A program made the position numbers and the translations under genes. Shown one piece after another: positions 31,799 through 42,611 of a stretch of 64,000 nucleotides of DNA; position 1 is the first letter of the stretch, and the number at the start of each line of letters is the position of its first letter. The stretch is from the NCBI GenBank assembly GCA_947471745.1, contig CANJKZ010001109.1, positions 3,768,501-3,832,500 of the forward strand, read 5' to 3'. The notes under the pieces were generated by a model. That model saw only the letters and a program-made list of their open reading frames with translations, did not search any database and was not told the DNA's origin. The DNA comes from Closterium sp. Naga37s-1. Its lineage: Eukaryota > Streptophyta > Zygnematophyceae > Desmidiales > Closteriaceae.

Positions 31799-34700
31799 AT
31801 GACGTCACCGGCCTTTCGCAAGTCGTTCCACTCCGATCCGGCGCCCTCTTCCCTGTCCGCAGCCTCGTCGCCCTCGCCCGCCCCCTGCTCCCCGCTCACA
31901 TCCTTCGCACACCCGCCCTCCTCCCTGTATTTTCAATCCTCCGCGCCCTCCTCCTCCCTCTCCACTGGTACTCCTGCCGCCATTTTCGCGGCGATAGAAC
32001 GGCGATCCGTCCCCGCACTCGACGCCGCCATCGCCGCATGGCGCCAGCGCACGGGCAGCGCGGAGGGGCCCTCCTATCCTGGCAGCAGCGGCGCGGCAGC
32101 AGCGGGAGCGGCGCGGATGGGGCGCGACGAGGCGCTGAGCGGGCTACGGTCGAGCCGCGGGTTAACGGCGCTGCACGCGGCGGTGTGGCAGAACCACGTG
32201 GGCGTGGTGGCGCGGCTGCTGGAGCTGGGGTGCGACCCCGACGCCGCGGTGAGGCCCGTGGGACACGGATGGCACCACGCGCAGTGACAGGCCCATCGCA
32301 TGTCCCCACTTCCGCTCGCATGTTTTCGCTTGCCCCCACCATGCGCTCTCTTTAAACCATCCACTCCATTCCGCCTCTTCCCGCCGTGCCGCTCGTACGA
32401 TCTGTCGGGGTGGTCGGCGCCGTGCCGCGCGCAGGATTGGGAGTCGGGGTGGACGGCGCTGCACCGCGCGTGTCACTTCGGGCACTGGGCGGTCATGGGG
32501 CGCCTGCTCGCGCACAACGCCTCGCTCTCCGCGCTCGACGCCCTGGGCCGCACGCCGCTGCAGCTGCTGCCGCGCCCGCTGCACCAAGGTACGGCGTGCG
32601 CATGGGGTACCCAAGCCTTGTTTCTCTCCCTCCCTCCGCTTCTCTCCCAAGTTCAATCGGTAGCTCTCTCGTTCACATCCGCACACCCCTTCCTCCCCTC
32701 CGCGCAGCCCCTGACACCCTTCCCTTCGTCGGCGAGCTTCCCTCTGCTCCTTCGCGCGACTCCGCCTCTCCCTCCACCGCAGAGTCCCCGCGCGCGTCTC
32801 TGCGGGGCGCATCCTTCCCCGTGGGCGCGCAGGTGCAGGCGGAGGTGTTTTCATGGGGCAACGGCGCCAACTACCAGCTGGGGACGGGCTCCACGCGCAT
32901 TCAGCGCACCCCCGCGCGCATCGACGGCCTCACCACCACCGGCAGCACGGGCGATGGTGCTGCGAGTGTGAGCGACGGGGAACATGCTGCCAGTTCCGCC
33001 GCGCCGTCCATGCACCTGGCAGCAGCCGCGGCACCCCCGCCACCTGCATGTGCGGCTGCAGGCCCGGTGGCTGCAGTGGTGGCGGTGGCGGCGGGTCGGT
33101 TTCACAGCGCGGCGGTGACGGCGCGCGGCGAGCTGCTCACGTGGGGCTTCGGACGGGGCGGACGCCTGGGGCACCCCGACTTCGACGTGCACAGGTGCGC
33201 ACTGGGGGCGGGGGATGGGGGGGTGAAAGGGGACGGGTCGGGGACGGGGATAGGGAAGGGTAATGGGGAAGGAAGAGGGGGGACTGAGAGCGGAGAGAGG
33301 GCGTGGGGGAAGGGAAGACATCGTTGTTGGATTTGAGCTCGCTTGTGTTCCTCGTGCAGTTTCCGGCGTGCTTTGTGTGCGTCAGCCCTGTTTCGTTAAG
33401 CCACGCTCTGGTACACCCGTCCGCCCTGCCTCGCCCCGCCCATGCAGTGGGCAGGTGGCGGTGATTCTCCCCCGGCATGTGACGGCGGGGCTGGGCGGGC
33501 GCCCAGTGCGCGTGGTGGCGGCGGCGAAGCACCACATGCTGGCCGCCACGCACACCGGGGAGCTCTTCTCCTGGGGCTCCAACCGCGGTGCGCTCACTCA
33601 CAGCGGGTGGCATGGGGAAGGGTGGGGGAAGGGATGGGAGGGGAGGGGAGGGGAGAAGAGGGGAGGGGAGGGGAGGGGAGGGGAGGGGAGCGGAGGGGAG
33701 GGGACGGGAGGGGAGGGGACGTGACGTGACGGGAGGGAAGAGGAGGGCTCGGGAAGAGGGAGCAGACGTGAGAGAAAGAGGGAGGAAATGGAAGTTAGAT
33801 GTGTTGAAGAGTCCTGTTTTACGTTACTCTTGTGCTCTTGCATTCTTCATTTCCTCGTCCCCACACTCCTCCCTTCCCCCCCTCCCCCACCTCCCGCCTG
33901 TTCTCTTCCCCCTCTCGTTCGCGCTTCCCCCCCCCCCTTCCCTCGTGTTTATCCATGCTTCCAACGCCACGTGCTCTCTATTCCGTCCTGCCCCGTAATT
34001 TCCTCCTCTCTCCCCCCCCCCGCCTGCTCTTCACTCAACCGTCTCTGCCACCTGCCCACCCACCATGTGTGCCGCACAGAGGGGCGGCTGGGGTACCCGG
34101 CAGTGGACTCGCAGGCGACGCCGCGGCGAGTGGCGGCGCTGCGGCAGCGAGTGGTGGCGGTGGCGGCGGGCAACAAGCACAGTGCGGCGCTGACGGGGGG
34201 CGGGGAGGTGTTCACATGGGGGTGCAACACGCACGGGCAGCTGGGGTACGGCAGCATCAACAGCACGTCCAGCTGCACGCCGCGCATCGTGGACCACCTC
34301 AAGGGCCGCGCCATCGCTGCTGTGGCCGCCGCCAAGAGGCACACCGTCGTGCTCACCGCTGATGGGGAGGTGCGTGCCCGCCACATACACCCTTGCTCCC
34401 TCCCTCCGTCTCGCCTCTCGGTTAATTACCCCCACCACCCCCTCCTGCCCCCTTCTCTCTTTCACACTCCGTCTTTTTTGCTGTCTTTCCGTCTCCCTCC
34501 TTTTCCCCAATTGCTTCCTCCGTCCCTTTTCTTTTGACCCCTATCCTATCCCTCCATGCATCCCGCCTCTCCACCTCGCTGCCTCAACTCTCGTATCGCC
34601 CTCGTGTGCCCACATTATGCATCGGTTTCCTCGCCATGTTGCGCGCACTCCCCTCGCAGGCGTACACGTGGGGGCACCGCCTGGTGACGCCGCGGCGAGT

Positions 34701-37700
34701 CAAGGTGGAGAGGGACGTGCGCAAGGGGGGCGGCTCTGCTGCTGGTGGCGGGGGCGGGGTGATTCGCTTCCACCAGCAGGCGCGGGTGCAGCTGACAGCG
34801 GTGGCAGCGGGCGCCATGCACACCACGGTGCTGTCACAGGATGGGCTCGTCTTCTACTGGCGCTCGCACGACCCGCTCCTCAAGTGCCACCAGGTATGCT
34901 GCACTCCCCCTGCCCGCTCTTTCTCCATTCCCTCCCACCCCCCCTCACCACCCACCTTCCTGCCCCCTGTCAGCATATCGTGAGCAATCTTTTGCTGCGT
35001 TCCCCTGTGTGCAAATGGCGTGGAAAGCCGTCCCCGTCCATAAGCTGACCTCCCTGCACGACTTCCATCCGTGCGCGCTCCATCGCCCACCCTCCTGTTG
35101 GCACCCCAGCTGCTGGCGCTAGCGGAGCAGCGAGCGGTGGCAGTGGCAGCAGGCAAGTGGCGCACAGCCGTGGTGACGGCGGGCGGCAGTGTGTACGTGT
35201 GGGACGCCTCCCAGAAGGACACGCCCCTGCCTGCGCCTGCTGCTGCCGCCACTGCCGCCGGAGGAGGCGCGGGGGGGGTGAGAGCAGGAGAGGGAGGAGG
35301 CGGAGATGCAGGCGCAGAGGCAGGAGGTGCAGCGGTGCCCCCCCTGGTGCAGCGCGTGCCTGGCATCTGCCAGGCGGCCGCTGTGGCCGTGGGCGACCTG
35401 CACTCCCTCGCCGTCGCACACGTGCTGCTGCCGCCCCTCCCTCGCCCCTCCCCGCCCCTCCCCGCCCCACCTGCGGCAGTGCCTTGGGCGGCTGGAGATG
35501 CAGGGGTGGAGGGCGAGCAAGGTGGGGCGAGGGGGAGGGCTGTGGGCGAGGAGAACAGGGGGGACGTGGAGGAGGACGATGAGGAGGGGGGCGAGGAGGA
35601 GCAAGTGCATGAGCTGGGGGGGCGAATGAGGCGACGAGGCTGGGCGGGTGGAGTCGGGGGGGCAGGGGTGGTGGAGGAAACGGTGGGTGAAAGTATGGGA
35701 GCTGTTGCAGCAGTAACAGAGGCAGCAGGTGGAGGGGCGGGGTGCGGTGCGGCTGTGGGCGAGGGGCAGGGGTGGGTGGCGCCATTGAAGCAGCTGTGTG
35801 AGGCGGTGATAGCAGCGCACGTGGTGGACGTGCGCAACGTGCTGCCTGTACTTGCTATCGCCGATGCTGTGCAAGCTCACCTGCTCACACCCTACTGCCA
35901 GGTGCGCTCGCCCCGTGAAAAAAAGGCTATCTTGACTCGTTTGTGCCATCCGTTTCTTGCCGTGCTCTTTCTCAACCTTTTTTCCGTCTCACTCCTCCAC
36001 ATCGCTCTCTCCTCTCCCGCTGTACCCTTGGCCATTTCTCTCTCCAACCCCCCCCCCCCGCCCCCCCCTCCCCCCCCCCCCCTCCGCCCCCCGTTCCGCC
36101 CCCAGCGCCTGGCACTGGCGAACCTGGCGTTCATAGCCACAGTAGCCCCGCAGCAGCTCGCCCTCTGCCCGCCCTACGTTCTCGCACACCTCGAAGCCGC
36201 CTCCCGCGCCCACTCCGCCTCCTCCGCCTCCGCCTCCTCCTCTGCCCCCCCCGCTCCGCCACTGATTGCTCTCTCGCGCGCTCTGCCCACGGCCACGGCA
36301 CCCAACGAGCCTGTGCTGGGTGATGACGACCACGACGAGGGCTACGAGGGGGCGGCCGTGGAGCAGCAGCAGGGGATGCACGAGTATGGGCAGCAGCACC
36401 CGTGGCCTCACTACCAAGACCACCTGCACTCTCATTCCTTCGATTCCAACCCGCATGCCACTGCCCACGCCCACAGCACCACGTGGCATGCCACCCCCTC
36501 CCCCGACCTGGCCTCGGCGCTCCACATGGCACGCCATACCGGCCTCTCCCTCTCCGCCCACCCCTTGGCCGCGCTCATCCCCTCAGGCCTCGATGCAGAT
36601 CTGGAAATCACGTCCAGGTTCGGCGGAGGCTCGGGAGTGGACGCAGCTGCGGAGGGTGAGGTGGCGCGGCAGGTGAGGGCGGTGCGGAAGAAGCTGCAGC
36701 AGGTGGAGATGCTGGAGGGGCGGCGGAGGGGAGGGGAGGTGCTGGATGCACAGCAGAGGGCGAAGGTGGCGGGCAGGGCGCAGCTGGAGAAGGTGCTTGC
36801 CGTGCTGGAGGCCGGTGGGCCTGCTGCTGCTGCTCTTGCTGCCGCCCGTGCTGCTTCTGCTGCTGCTGGTAGTGTTGGTGCTGCGGGTGCGGGTGGTGGA
36901 AGTGGTGTGGGGGGCAGTGGGAGTGCGAGCGAGGCCGTGCACGCTGCTGCCACACACAGGAGCAACAACACCGCTCCCAGCAAGGGTGCTGGCACAGCTG
37001 CAGCAGGGAAGGACAAGAGTGGGAAAAAAGGAGGGCTGGGGTTTCCTAACAGGCAGTCAGAGGGCCAGGAGAGGGAGAAGGTGGGGTGCATTTTATTCCA
37101 CTCTGCTTGCATTACTGCTCCTCTCTTGTGCTCCCGTATGGAATCCCAAGCTCCTGTAGTGCCTGCTTTGCGAGAATTTCCTGTTGCTACATTTGCTCGC
37201 AGCACCTCCACTACCCATCGTGCCTCAAAACCCATCGTGCTCTCCGTTCCCCTGCCTCAATGCTGCGCCCTGCTGCCTTGGCCAGGCACCGCGTGCAACA
37301 TCTGCCTCTCCTGGCCCCGCCGAACCTGTTGCCGGGCCTGGCAGCATCCATCCAGCAGGAGGCTCTGTATCCACAGTGGGTGTGGTTTTGCCCGCTGGTG
37401 GAGCGCTCTTTGCGTCACCACCAATGGCAGGCGCTGCTGCTCACACCACTGCTGCCACCAACACTACCAGTGGTGCCAGCGGTGGCAGTGGGAAGAAGGC
37501 GGCGAGGAAGAAGGGGCGCAAGGGTGGGTTGTCGCTGTTCCTCGCTGGTGACCTGGAACGTGACGCTACCGCCTCCACCGCGCCTGCCACGCCTGCTCCT
37601 GCACGTGGGGCAGCGGGACCCTCTTCCTCCCCGTCGCCCGCCAAGCCTGCATGGGGCATCTCTCGCCAGCCTGCACCACCCGATGCTCTGCCTGCCCCTA

Positions 37701-38962
37701 CAGAGGCTTCGCCCGCGCGCTCCCTGCGCGACATTCAGAGTGAGCAGCAGCAGCAGCACAGCAGCAGGGCAGTGCTGCACACTGCACCTGCATCCATTTC
37801 CCGCCCCCTTGGACACGGCCCCTCTGCTGGAGGCAGTAGTGGCAGTGGCAGCAGCGGTGGCAGGTCCATGGGCAGCACACATGCAGTCAGTGCCGTGGGC
37901 AGGGCCGCCTCCACACGCACAGGCAGCAACGGGCGGCGGGGCCAGAGGGGGCAGCAGGGCGGTGCACCCGGGTTGCTGGGGTTCGTGTCGACAGCTTCCC
38001 CTCACAGCGCATCTCCTGGGCAAGCAGGGCACGAGCGAGAGGCAGGAGGCGCGGCACAGGGGGCAGGGGGGTGGTCAGGCGGCGAGGGTGGTGGAGTGGC
38101 AGCGAGCATTAGAGTGTCTCTGGGGGAGCTGCTCAAGGCGTCCACCCAACACAAGGCCCACCACCCAGATGCTGGTGGCGGCGCGGGCAAGGCAAGGGCA
38201 GCAGCAGTGGCACCGTGGGCCAAGGAGCGTGGTGGCGAGGGCACGGTGGGAGACGAGCCCATGGCGCGCAGCCAGGGGATGAGCATCGGCAGGGGGGTGG
38301 GCAGGGGAGGGGACGGAGGAGGGGGTGCACGTCAGCCTGTTTCACTGGTGGAGATTCAGCAGCAACAGGTGCGCTTCCTTATGTCAGCATTGTTTATGGT
38401 ATGTCTGTGTACTTCTTCTTCGCTCCATGCCGTGCTACTTGAGTGCCCCTCCATTTCCATTGTGTGCGTTGTGCCTGTCGCCCATCACCAGGAGCTTTCA
38501 CGACGTCGCGCGCAGCACTCCGGCTCATGGGGCAGCCCCACCACTGCCATGCTCTCCGCGTCGCCATCCCATGCTGCCACACCACCAACGGCACTGCCAC
38601 CACAACGGCCTGCTGCCTCTGCTCCCGTCACATGCTCCCCATCCTCCCCAGCTCCCTCGCCCTCACCCAGCCGTTTCTCGGCTTCCTCGTCTCCTGCCGT
38701 ATCCGCCACTCCCCATGGCTCATCTGCCCGCACGCGTGCCTCTGGTAGTGGTGGAAGCACGTCTGCTGCTGTTGCTCTTGGCACCACCACGACATGCGGG
38801 GGGTTTGCCCCTGCTGCAGTGGAGGCGGAGAGCCGGTGGTACAAGGGGGTTGAGGAGGGGGAAAGGGCATCGTCGCTGCGCAGCATCCAGATTGAAGAGC
38901 AAGCCATGAGGGAGCTCAAGAGCTTTGGCTTCGCCAGTGTGCGAGTGGTCAGGGATGGGTGA
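31799..38962 (+). CDS. Ankyrin-repeat, RCC1-repeat, BACK-like protein (plant IBTK-like), 10 exons
   Basis: Proposed exons: 31799-32248, 32435-32588, 32708-33194, 33448-33587, 34080-34369, 34660-34893, 35110-35901, 36106-37080, 37286-38368, 38492-38962; all junctions are GT-AG and phases agree, giving 1691 residues. Two ankyrin repeats (about residues 120-195: LTALHAAVWQNHVGVV, GWTALHRACHFGHWAV) precede five RCC1 blades (about 240-585: AEVFSWGNGANYQLG, GELLTWGFGRGGRLGH, GELFSWGSNREGRLGY, GEVFTWGCNTHGQLGY, AYTWGHRLVTP) and a BTB/BACK-like helix region (about 810-880). A long Ala/Ser/Gly-rich tail ends in SLRSIQIEEQAMRELKSFG, resembling the C-terminal SLxxIQxEE motif of plant ankyrin/RCC1/BTB proteins. 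Such proteins are thought to act as adaptors, possibly in ubiquitin ligation; function here is inferred. The exon 3 acceptor may instead be 32783 (same phase). A clear BTB core is not visible. Confidence 0.85.
33620..33730 (+). repeat. GGGGA repeat in intron 4
   Basis: About 16 near-perfect GGGGA units lie in the fourth intron on the sense strand of the ankyrin/RCC1 gene. It satisfies the G-run spacing expected of G-quadruplex-forming RNA or DNA. Open frames across it are compositional. Confidence 0.85.
36040..36105 (+). other. C-rich 3' end of intron 7
   Basis: The polypyrimidine tract before the exon 8 acceptor is an almost pure C run of about 50 bases ending CCCCCAG. The intron (35902-36105) has no in-frame stop, so retention would insert 68 residues without breaking the frame. 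Confidence 0.7.
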
Positions 38963-39078
38963 CTCGGAGAAAAAAGGCCTGCTTCAAGCTTCTATTGCGT
39001 TTGGCCATGTGCACGCCACCACCACGACACACCTGGTGTCCTTAACTGTGCTATGATGTTTATAACATCCAATGTTAC
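38963..39078 (+). other. 3' flank of the ankyrin/RCC1 gene
   Basis: 116 bp separate the stop codon from element H. TTTATAACATCC and a T-rich stretch could be part of a 3' untranslated region, but no clear AATAAA is present. H probably lies in or next to the transcript end. GTTAC at 39074-39078 is the left target duplication of H. Confidence 0.45.
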
Positions 39079-39186
39079 TGTCGAACTATACATTTGTTTG
39101 GTCATAGGCTACAGTGAGGTACACTCGAGAGGGTACAACCCATTTAGGGTTCACTAGTATCTCATTGCTGCTATTCATTCTCATTC
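39079..39186 (+). repeat. 5' LTR of H, first part
   Basis: TGTCGAACTATACATTTG, then the LTR core GGCTACAGTGAGGTA and GGGTACAACCCATTTAGGG. The last five bases CATTC are the target duplicated by element C. The rest of the LTR is at 55807-55832. Confidence 0.85.
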
Positions 39187-39475
39187 TGTTAGAATCTAGT
39201 GAGAAAGGAGTGTCGATTAGGTAAAGGGGGGAGGGGTGTACAAGACTATTGAACAATGTGTTGTACCCTCTAAGAGCGTATTCCTATCCTCGTATCAAGA
39301 AAACCTCATATCAACCTCCCACTGAAAATTCCCCTAAACCCAAAACCTCTCGCTACTTTTACCAGGCAAAAAGTACAATCTTGATATGAGGTTTTCTTGA
39401 TACGAGGATAGGAATACGCTCTAAGGATAACGCCTACATAGCCTAGAAAGCTATGAACATACTTATGTTTTGACA
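39187..39475 (-). repeat. 3' LTR of C carrying a MITE
   Basis: Without the 151-bp MITE plus duplicated TAA this LTR is about 138 bp and matches the 136-bp copy at 55671-55806. CACCCCCATAG beyond its end is the group polypurine tract on the minus strand. Confidence 0.9.
39274..39421. mobile_element. Tourist-like MITE in the LTR of C
   Basis: 148 bp with perfect terminal inverted repeats of about 41 bp (GAGCGTATTCCTATCCTCG...), flanked by TAA on both sides (39271-39273, 39422-39424). The uninterrupted LTR at 55671-55806 confirms the insertion site. A 3-bp TAA duplication is typical of PIF/Harbinger-related MITEs. There is no coding capacity. Confidence 0.88.
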
Positions 39476-39759
39476 CACCCCCATAGCTGAAGTAGGGTAT
39501 AGCCAAATCTAACAGTGGTCACACAAGACCAGTTAAGCAAGAGAACAAGCAAGGCAAAGCCTAGGGTGGATCTCAAGGACACCACACAATTTGAGCACAA
39601 GCAAGCGGCCGCAAGGCCAGTTCACATGCAGATTTATAATAGCAAGGCAGTACACTGATCACAACCTAGCAAGAGTAGACATGCAGGTATAAAGATATTT
39701 AGCAGTGCACAACAAGCGCACGTCAAGCAACCAGCAAGTGAGACAGAGTGGGCACAAGC
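39476..39759 (-). other. 3' untranslated part of C, left segment
   Basis: Sequence between the 3' LTR and the RNase H end of C, homologous to the regions before the 3' LTRs of A and D (GGTGGATCTCAAGGACACCACAC on the minus reading). No gene. GGCACAAGC at 39751-39759 is the left flank repeat of the next element. Confidence 0.7.
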
Positions 39760-40513
39760 AGGGCTTTTTTTTGGATTTCCACTACTCGGATTTCCAGAGC
39801 TGTTTTCTAGGGAACTCTGAAATTCAGGGTTAATTATGAGCGTTACTCTGATTTGTCAGAGAAAACTTAACTTCTGAAAAATATGCTCTGGGCAGTCAGT
39901 GTAGCTATCTTTTCAATTCTGAATGTCCTCTCAAGTATTGAACCCAGGCCTTTTGCCCTCGTACCAAAATTTTAACCGTTGTACTACGCGCTTACAAATC
40001 CGCTTGCTGACGGATTTAATATAGCTGTATGCCTATACCCTGTACAGAGAAAAATACCTTCGCCAAAAATATACACTGGTCTCTCAGAGTAGCTAAAATC
40101 AGAACCCTGACAAATCAGAGAAAACTTATCTTCCAAAAAAATTACCCAGACACGTCAGAGTGACCCCCTAAAAACCACTCTGATTTTCAGAGAAACAGAG
40201 TAATTTACTCTGATAAAAAAATCCCTGGGCACAATAGTAAGGTAAACATAAAATTAAAACCGTCATCAAAGTACATAGTGAGCGCGTAGCACAATAGTTA
40301 CAGTTTTAGTAGGAGTGCAGAAGGCCTGGCTTCAATAGTTGAGAGGACATTCAGAGTTGGAAACATAGTATCTCTGATAGCCCAGAGTATATTTTTCAGA
40401 AGTTAAGTTTTCTCTGACAAATCAGAGTACGCTCATAATATACCCTGAATTTCAGAGTTCCCTAGAAAACAGCTCTGGAAATCCGAGTAGTGAAAATCCA
40501 AAAAAAAGCTTGT
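39760..40513. mobile_element. Long inverted-repeat (foldback) element with tRNA-like boxes
   Basis: Two arms of about 250 bp are inverted copies (left arm from 39764, right arm ending 40509), joined by roughly 230 bp. Flanks GGCACAAGC (39751-39759) and GCCACAAGC (40514-40522) form a 9-bp duplication with one mismatch, as for Mutator-like elements. Each arm contains, in mirrored orientation, TAGTACAACGG or TAGCACAATAG and then GGGTTCAATAC or GGCTTCAATAG, resembling RNA polymerase III A and B boxes. No ORF of note. The arms have diverged visibly, so it is not recent. Confidence 0.75.
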
Positions 40514-40550
40514 GCCACAAGCCCAAGAGCTGTGCAGAAACGCTAATAAT

Positions 40551-40684
40551 TGTCAAACATATGCATATGTTGTATTTGTGGGTAGGCTGTAGTGGGGTAG
40601 ATAATGTGAGGTATAACCCCTTAGGGTTTTCTCCTTGTACCAAACCTCTCGATAGTCAAACTCATTCTTGCCTAGTCTCTAAGA
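40551..40684 (+). repeat. 5' LTR of D
   Basis: TGTCAAACATATGCATATG to CTCTAAGA; unusually it ends AAGA rather than CA. Core GTAGGCTGTAGTGGGGTAG. Confidence 0.92.
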
Positions 40685-40697
40685 TGGTATCTAGAGC
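40685..40697 (+). promoter_or_regulatory. Primer-binding site of D
   Basis: TGGTATCTAGAGC directly follows the LTR and matches the initiator methionine tRNA complement apart from one extra base. Confidence 0.8.
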
Positions 40698-41372
40698 AGT
40701 AGGTCTTTACGACCTAAGATTAGGGCCCACCTGTTACCGTGTTACCTCACCTACGGCCTTGCCTGCCTGCCTGCCTTGCCTGCTGCCCGCGCGCGCCTCG
40801 GCTGCACGCACGCGGCCCTTTTTTTTCCCGCGCGCGCCGCTTAAGCAGCCCGCGCGCAGCCCGTTTTCTGCCCCGCGCGCTGCGTCAGCCGCCCGCGCAG
40901 CCTGCCGCCGGCCCGCGCGCCGCGTAAGCCGCCCGCGTGCAGCCCGCTTAGGCCCTACGCGCCGCGTCCGCCGCCCGCGTAGCCGGTTTTCGGCCCCGCG
41001 CGCCGCGTCAGCCGCCCGTGCAGCCTGGTGCCGACCCGTGCGCCGCGTAAACCGCCTGTGCAGCCCGCTGCTGCCCCGCGCGTCGCCTCCTCCGGTCGCA
41101 CAGCCCGCAACTGCTTCGCGCACCGCCTTAGGAGCCAGCGCGCGGCCTACTTCTGCACCATGCGCCGCCTTAGGAGCCCGCGTGCGGCCCGCTGCTGCAC
41201 CACGCGCCGCTTTAGAGGCCCAAGCGCGGCCCACTGCTGCCCTCCGTGCTGCCTTAGGAGTCCGTGCGCCGCCACTGCAGTCCGTGCGCCGCCACTGCAG
41301 CCTTGCACGCAGCCTCTCCTTGCTTGCCTTTTGCCTTGCCGCCTGCGCGCTAGACTTGCCTACACTGCAAGC
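40698..41372 (+). repeat. GC-rich leader of D with imperfect repeats
   Basis: Units of CGCGCCGCGTAAGCCGCCCG type, about 40-50 bp apart, fill the leader between the primer site and the gag ATG. Frames stay open (Arg/Pro/Ala-rich), but by homology translation of gag starts at 41373. Confidence 0.7.
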
Positions 41373-42611
41373 ATGGCGACTCTCAACGTGCTCGCGTTCG
41401 ATCCTGACGGTCGCCCAGTAGAGTTTACCACCCGGCTTGACGACCTGCAACTGTTCTTTCTGACTGATGCCAAGGACGGTGTTCCCCTGTTCGATTACGT
41501 GACTGGCACTGCCGTTGCTCCTGCTGACACTGAGCCTGCTCTAGACCGCTCCCAGTGGCAGACCCGCGATGCTGCTGCGCGCCTCGCTATTCGCAACCAT
41601 CTGCCGATCATTGAGCGCGCGCATTTTAACCAGCACAAGACTGCCAAGGCACTGTACGACGCTGTAGTTGCCCGCTACTCTTCCCCGGCCACTGCAGCCC
41701 TCGGTCGACTTATGCTACCCTATCTGTTCCCCGACCTGTCCTCGTTTACCACCGCTGAGGACCTCATCTCTCACCTACGCGCTAGTGACAGTCGCCTTCG
41801 TGCCGCCCTTCCAGCCGAGTTCCTCGCAGAGAACCACCCCCCGATGTACTTTACTCTCTACTTCCTCATCACCCGCCTCCCTGACACTCTTCACTCAGTC
41901 AGGGACCACTTCCTCGCCCTTGACCCCCATTCTCTCACTGTCGATAACCTCGAGAAGCACCTCCTAGCAGCCGAGAAGAACATTCTAGCTCTAGGTGCTG
42001 CTCGTGGTACTCCCCGCACTCCCCTCTTTGAGGGGTGCTCCCCCTCCCCTCTTACCCCCTCCTACGCCTCCGCAGCTGCTGCTGTCGACCTCCTTGGTGC
42101 TGAGAAGGTCGCAGCTGCTTCCGCTCCGAGTGGGAAGCGCAGCAGCTTCAAGGGAGGCAAGGGTGGCAGGGGTGGCGGACGTGGCGGTGGAGGGGGCGGT
42201 GGTGGAGGCGGCGGGGGTGGTGGAGGAGGTGGCGGTGGTCGTGGGGGTGGAGGTAGTGGTGGGGGCGGTGGTGGTGCCGGGAGCGGTGGCGGTGGCGGCG
42301 GCGGTGGTAGCGGAGGGGGGAGTGGTGGTGGCAGCGGTGGTGGGGGCTTGGGTGACACCAGTGGTGGCCAGGGGCAGCAGCAGCAGCAGCCGCAGCAGCG
42401 TCAGCGCCAGACCCCCACTTCCCAGCAGCTTCTTGACTGGTATGCCGGGCGTGGGGCGTCTGGGGGTCCTGGTCGCTGCCCCTATATCATTCGCACAGGT
42501 CCCCGCGCTGGTCGCCAGTGCACAGGGTTTCACACTGAGTACCGCTGCTTCGCTCGGCTTAGCGACGCCTGGCGCGTCAAGTTTCCTGATGCTACTGAGT
42601 TCCCCAACTAG
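41373..42611 (+). pseudogene. Element D gag polyprotein segment
   Basis: ATG at 41373 (MATLNVLAFDPDGRPVEF) opens 412 codons. The capsid region has AIRNHLPIIERAHFNQHKTA, AKALYDAVVARYSSPATAALG and TVDNLEKHLLAAEKNI, typical of copia gag. A Gly-rich tract of about 60 residues (42165-42350) follows, then QLLDWYAGRG and a Cys/His cluster CPYIIRTG...CTGFHTEYRC, spacing C-x13-C-x3-H-x4-C. A TAG at 42609 stands where element C has TGG in the same frame, so this is a nonsense mutation and not a programmed gag stop. The capsid itself is intact. Confidence 0.92.

Noticed and set aside
34854-35837. Antisense ORFs of about 270-330 codons over exon 7 of the host gene
   Set aside because: GC-rich, codon-biased exons leave the opposite strand open; the products are Pro/Ala/Ser-rich with no motif, and the sense strand has conserved domains.
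39987-40050. A functional tRNA gene in the foldback element
   Set aside because: Only A- and B-box-like motifs are present; no acceptor or anticodon stem pairing could be drawn by eye.
42609-42611. TAG between gag and protease of D as a programmed readthrough signal
   Set aside because: Element C has TGG at the same codon in the same frame, and A has a stop at a different codon. It is a Trp-to-stop mutation, one of several in D.
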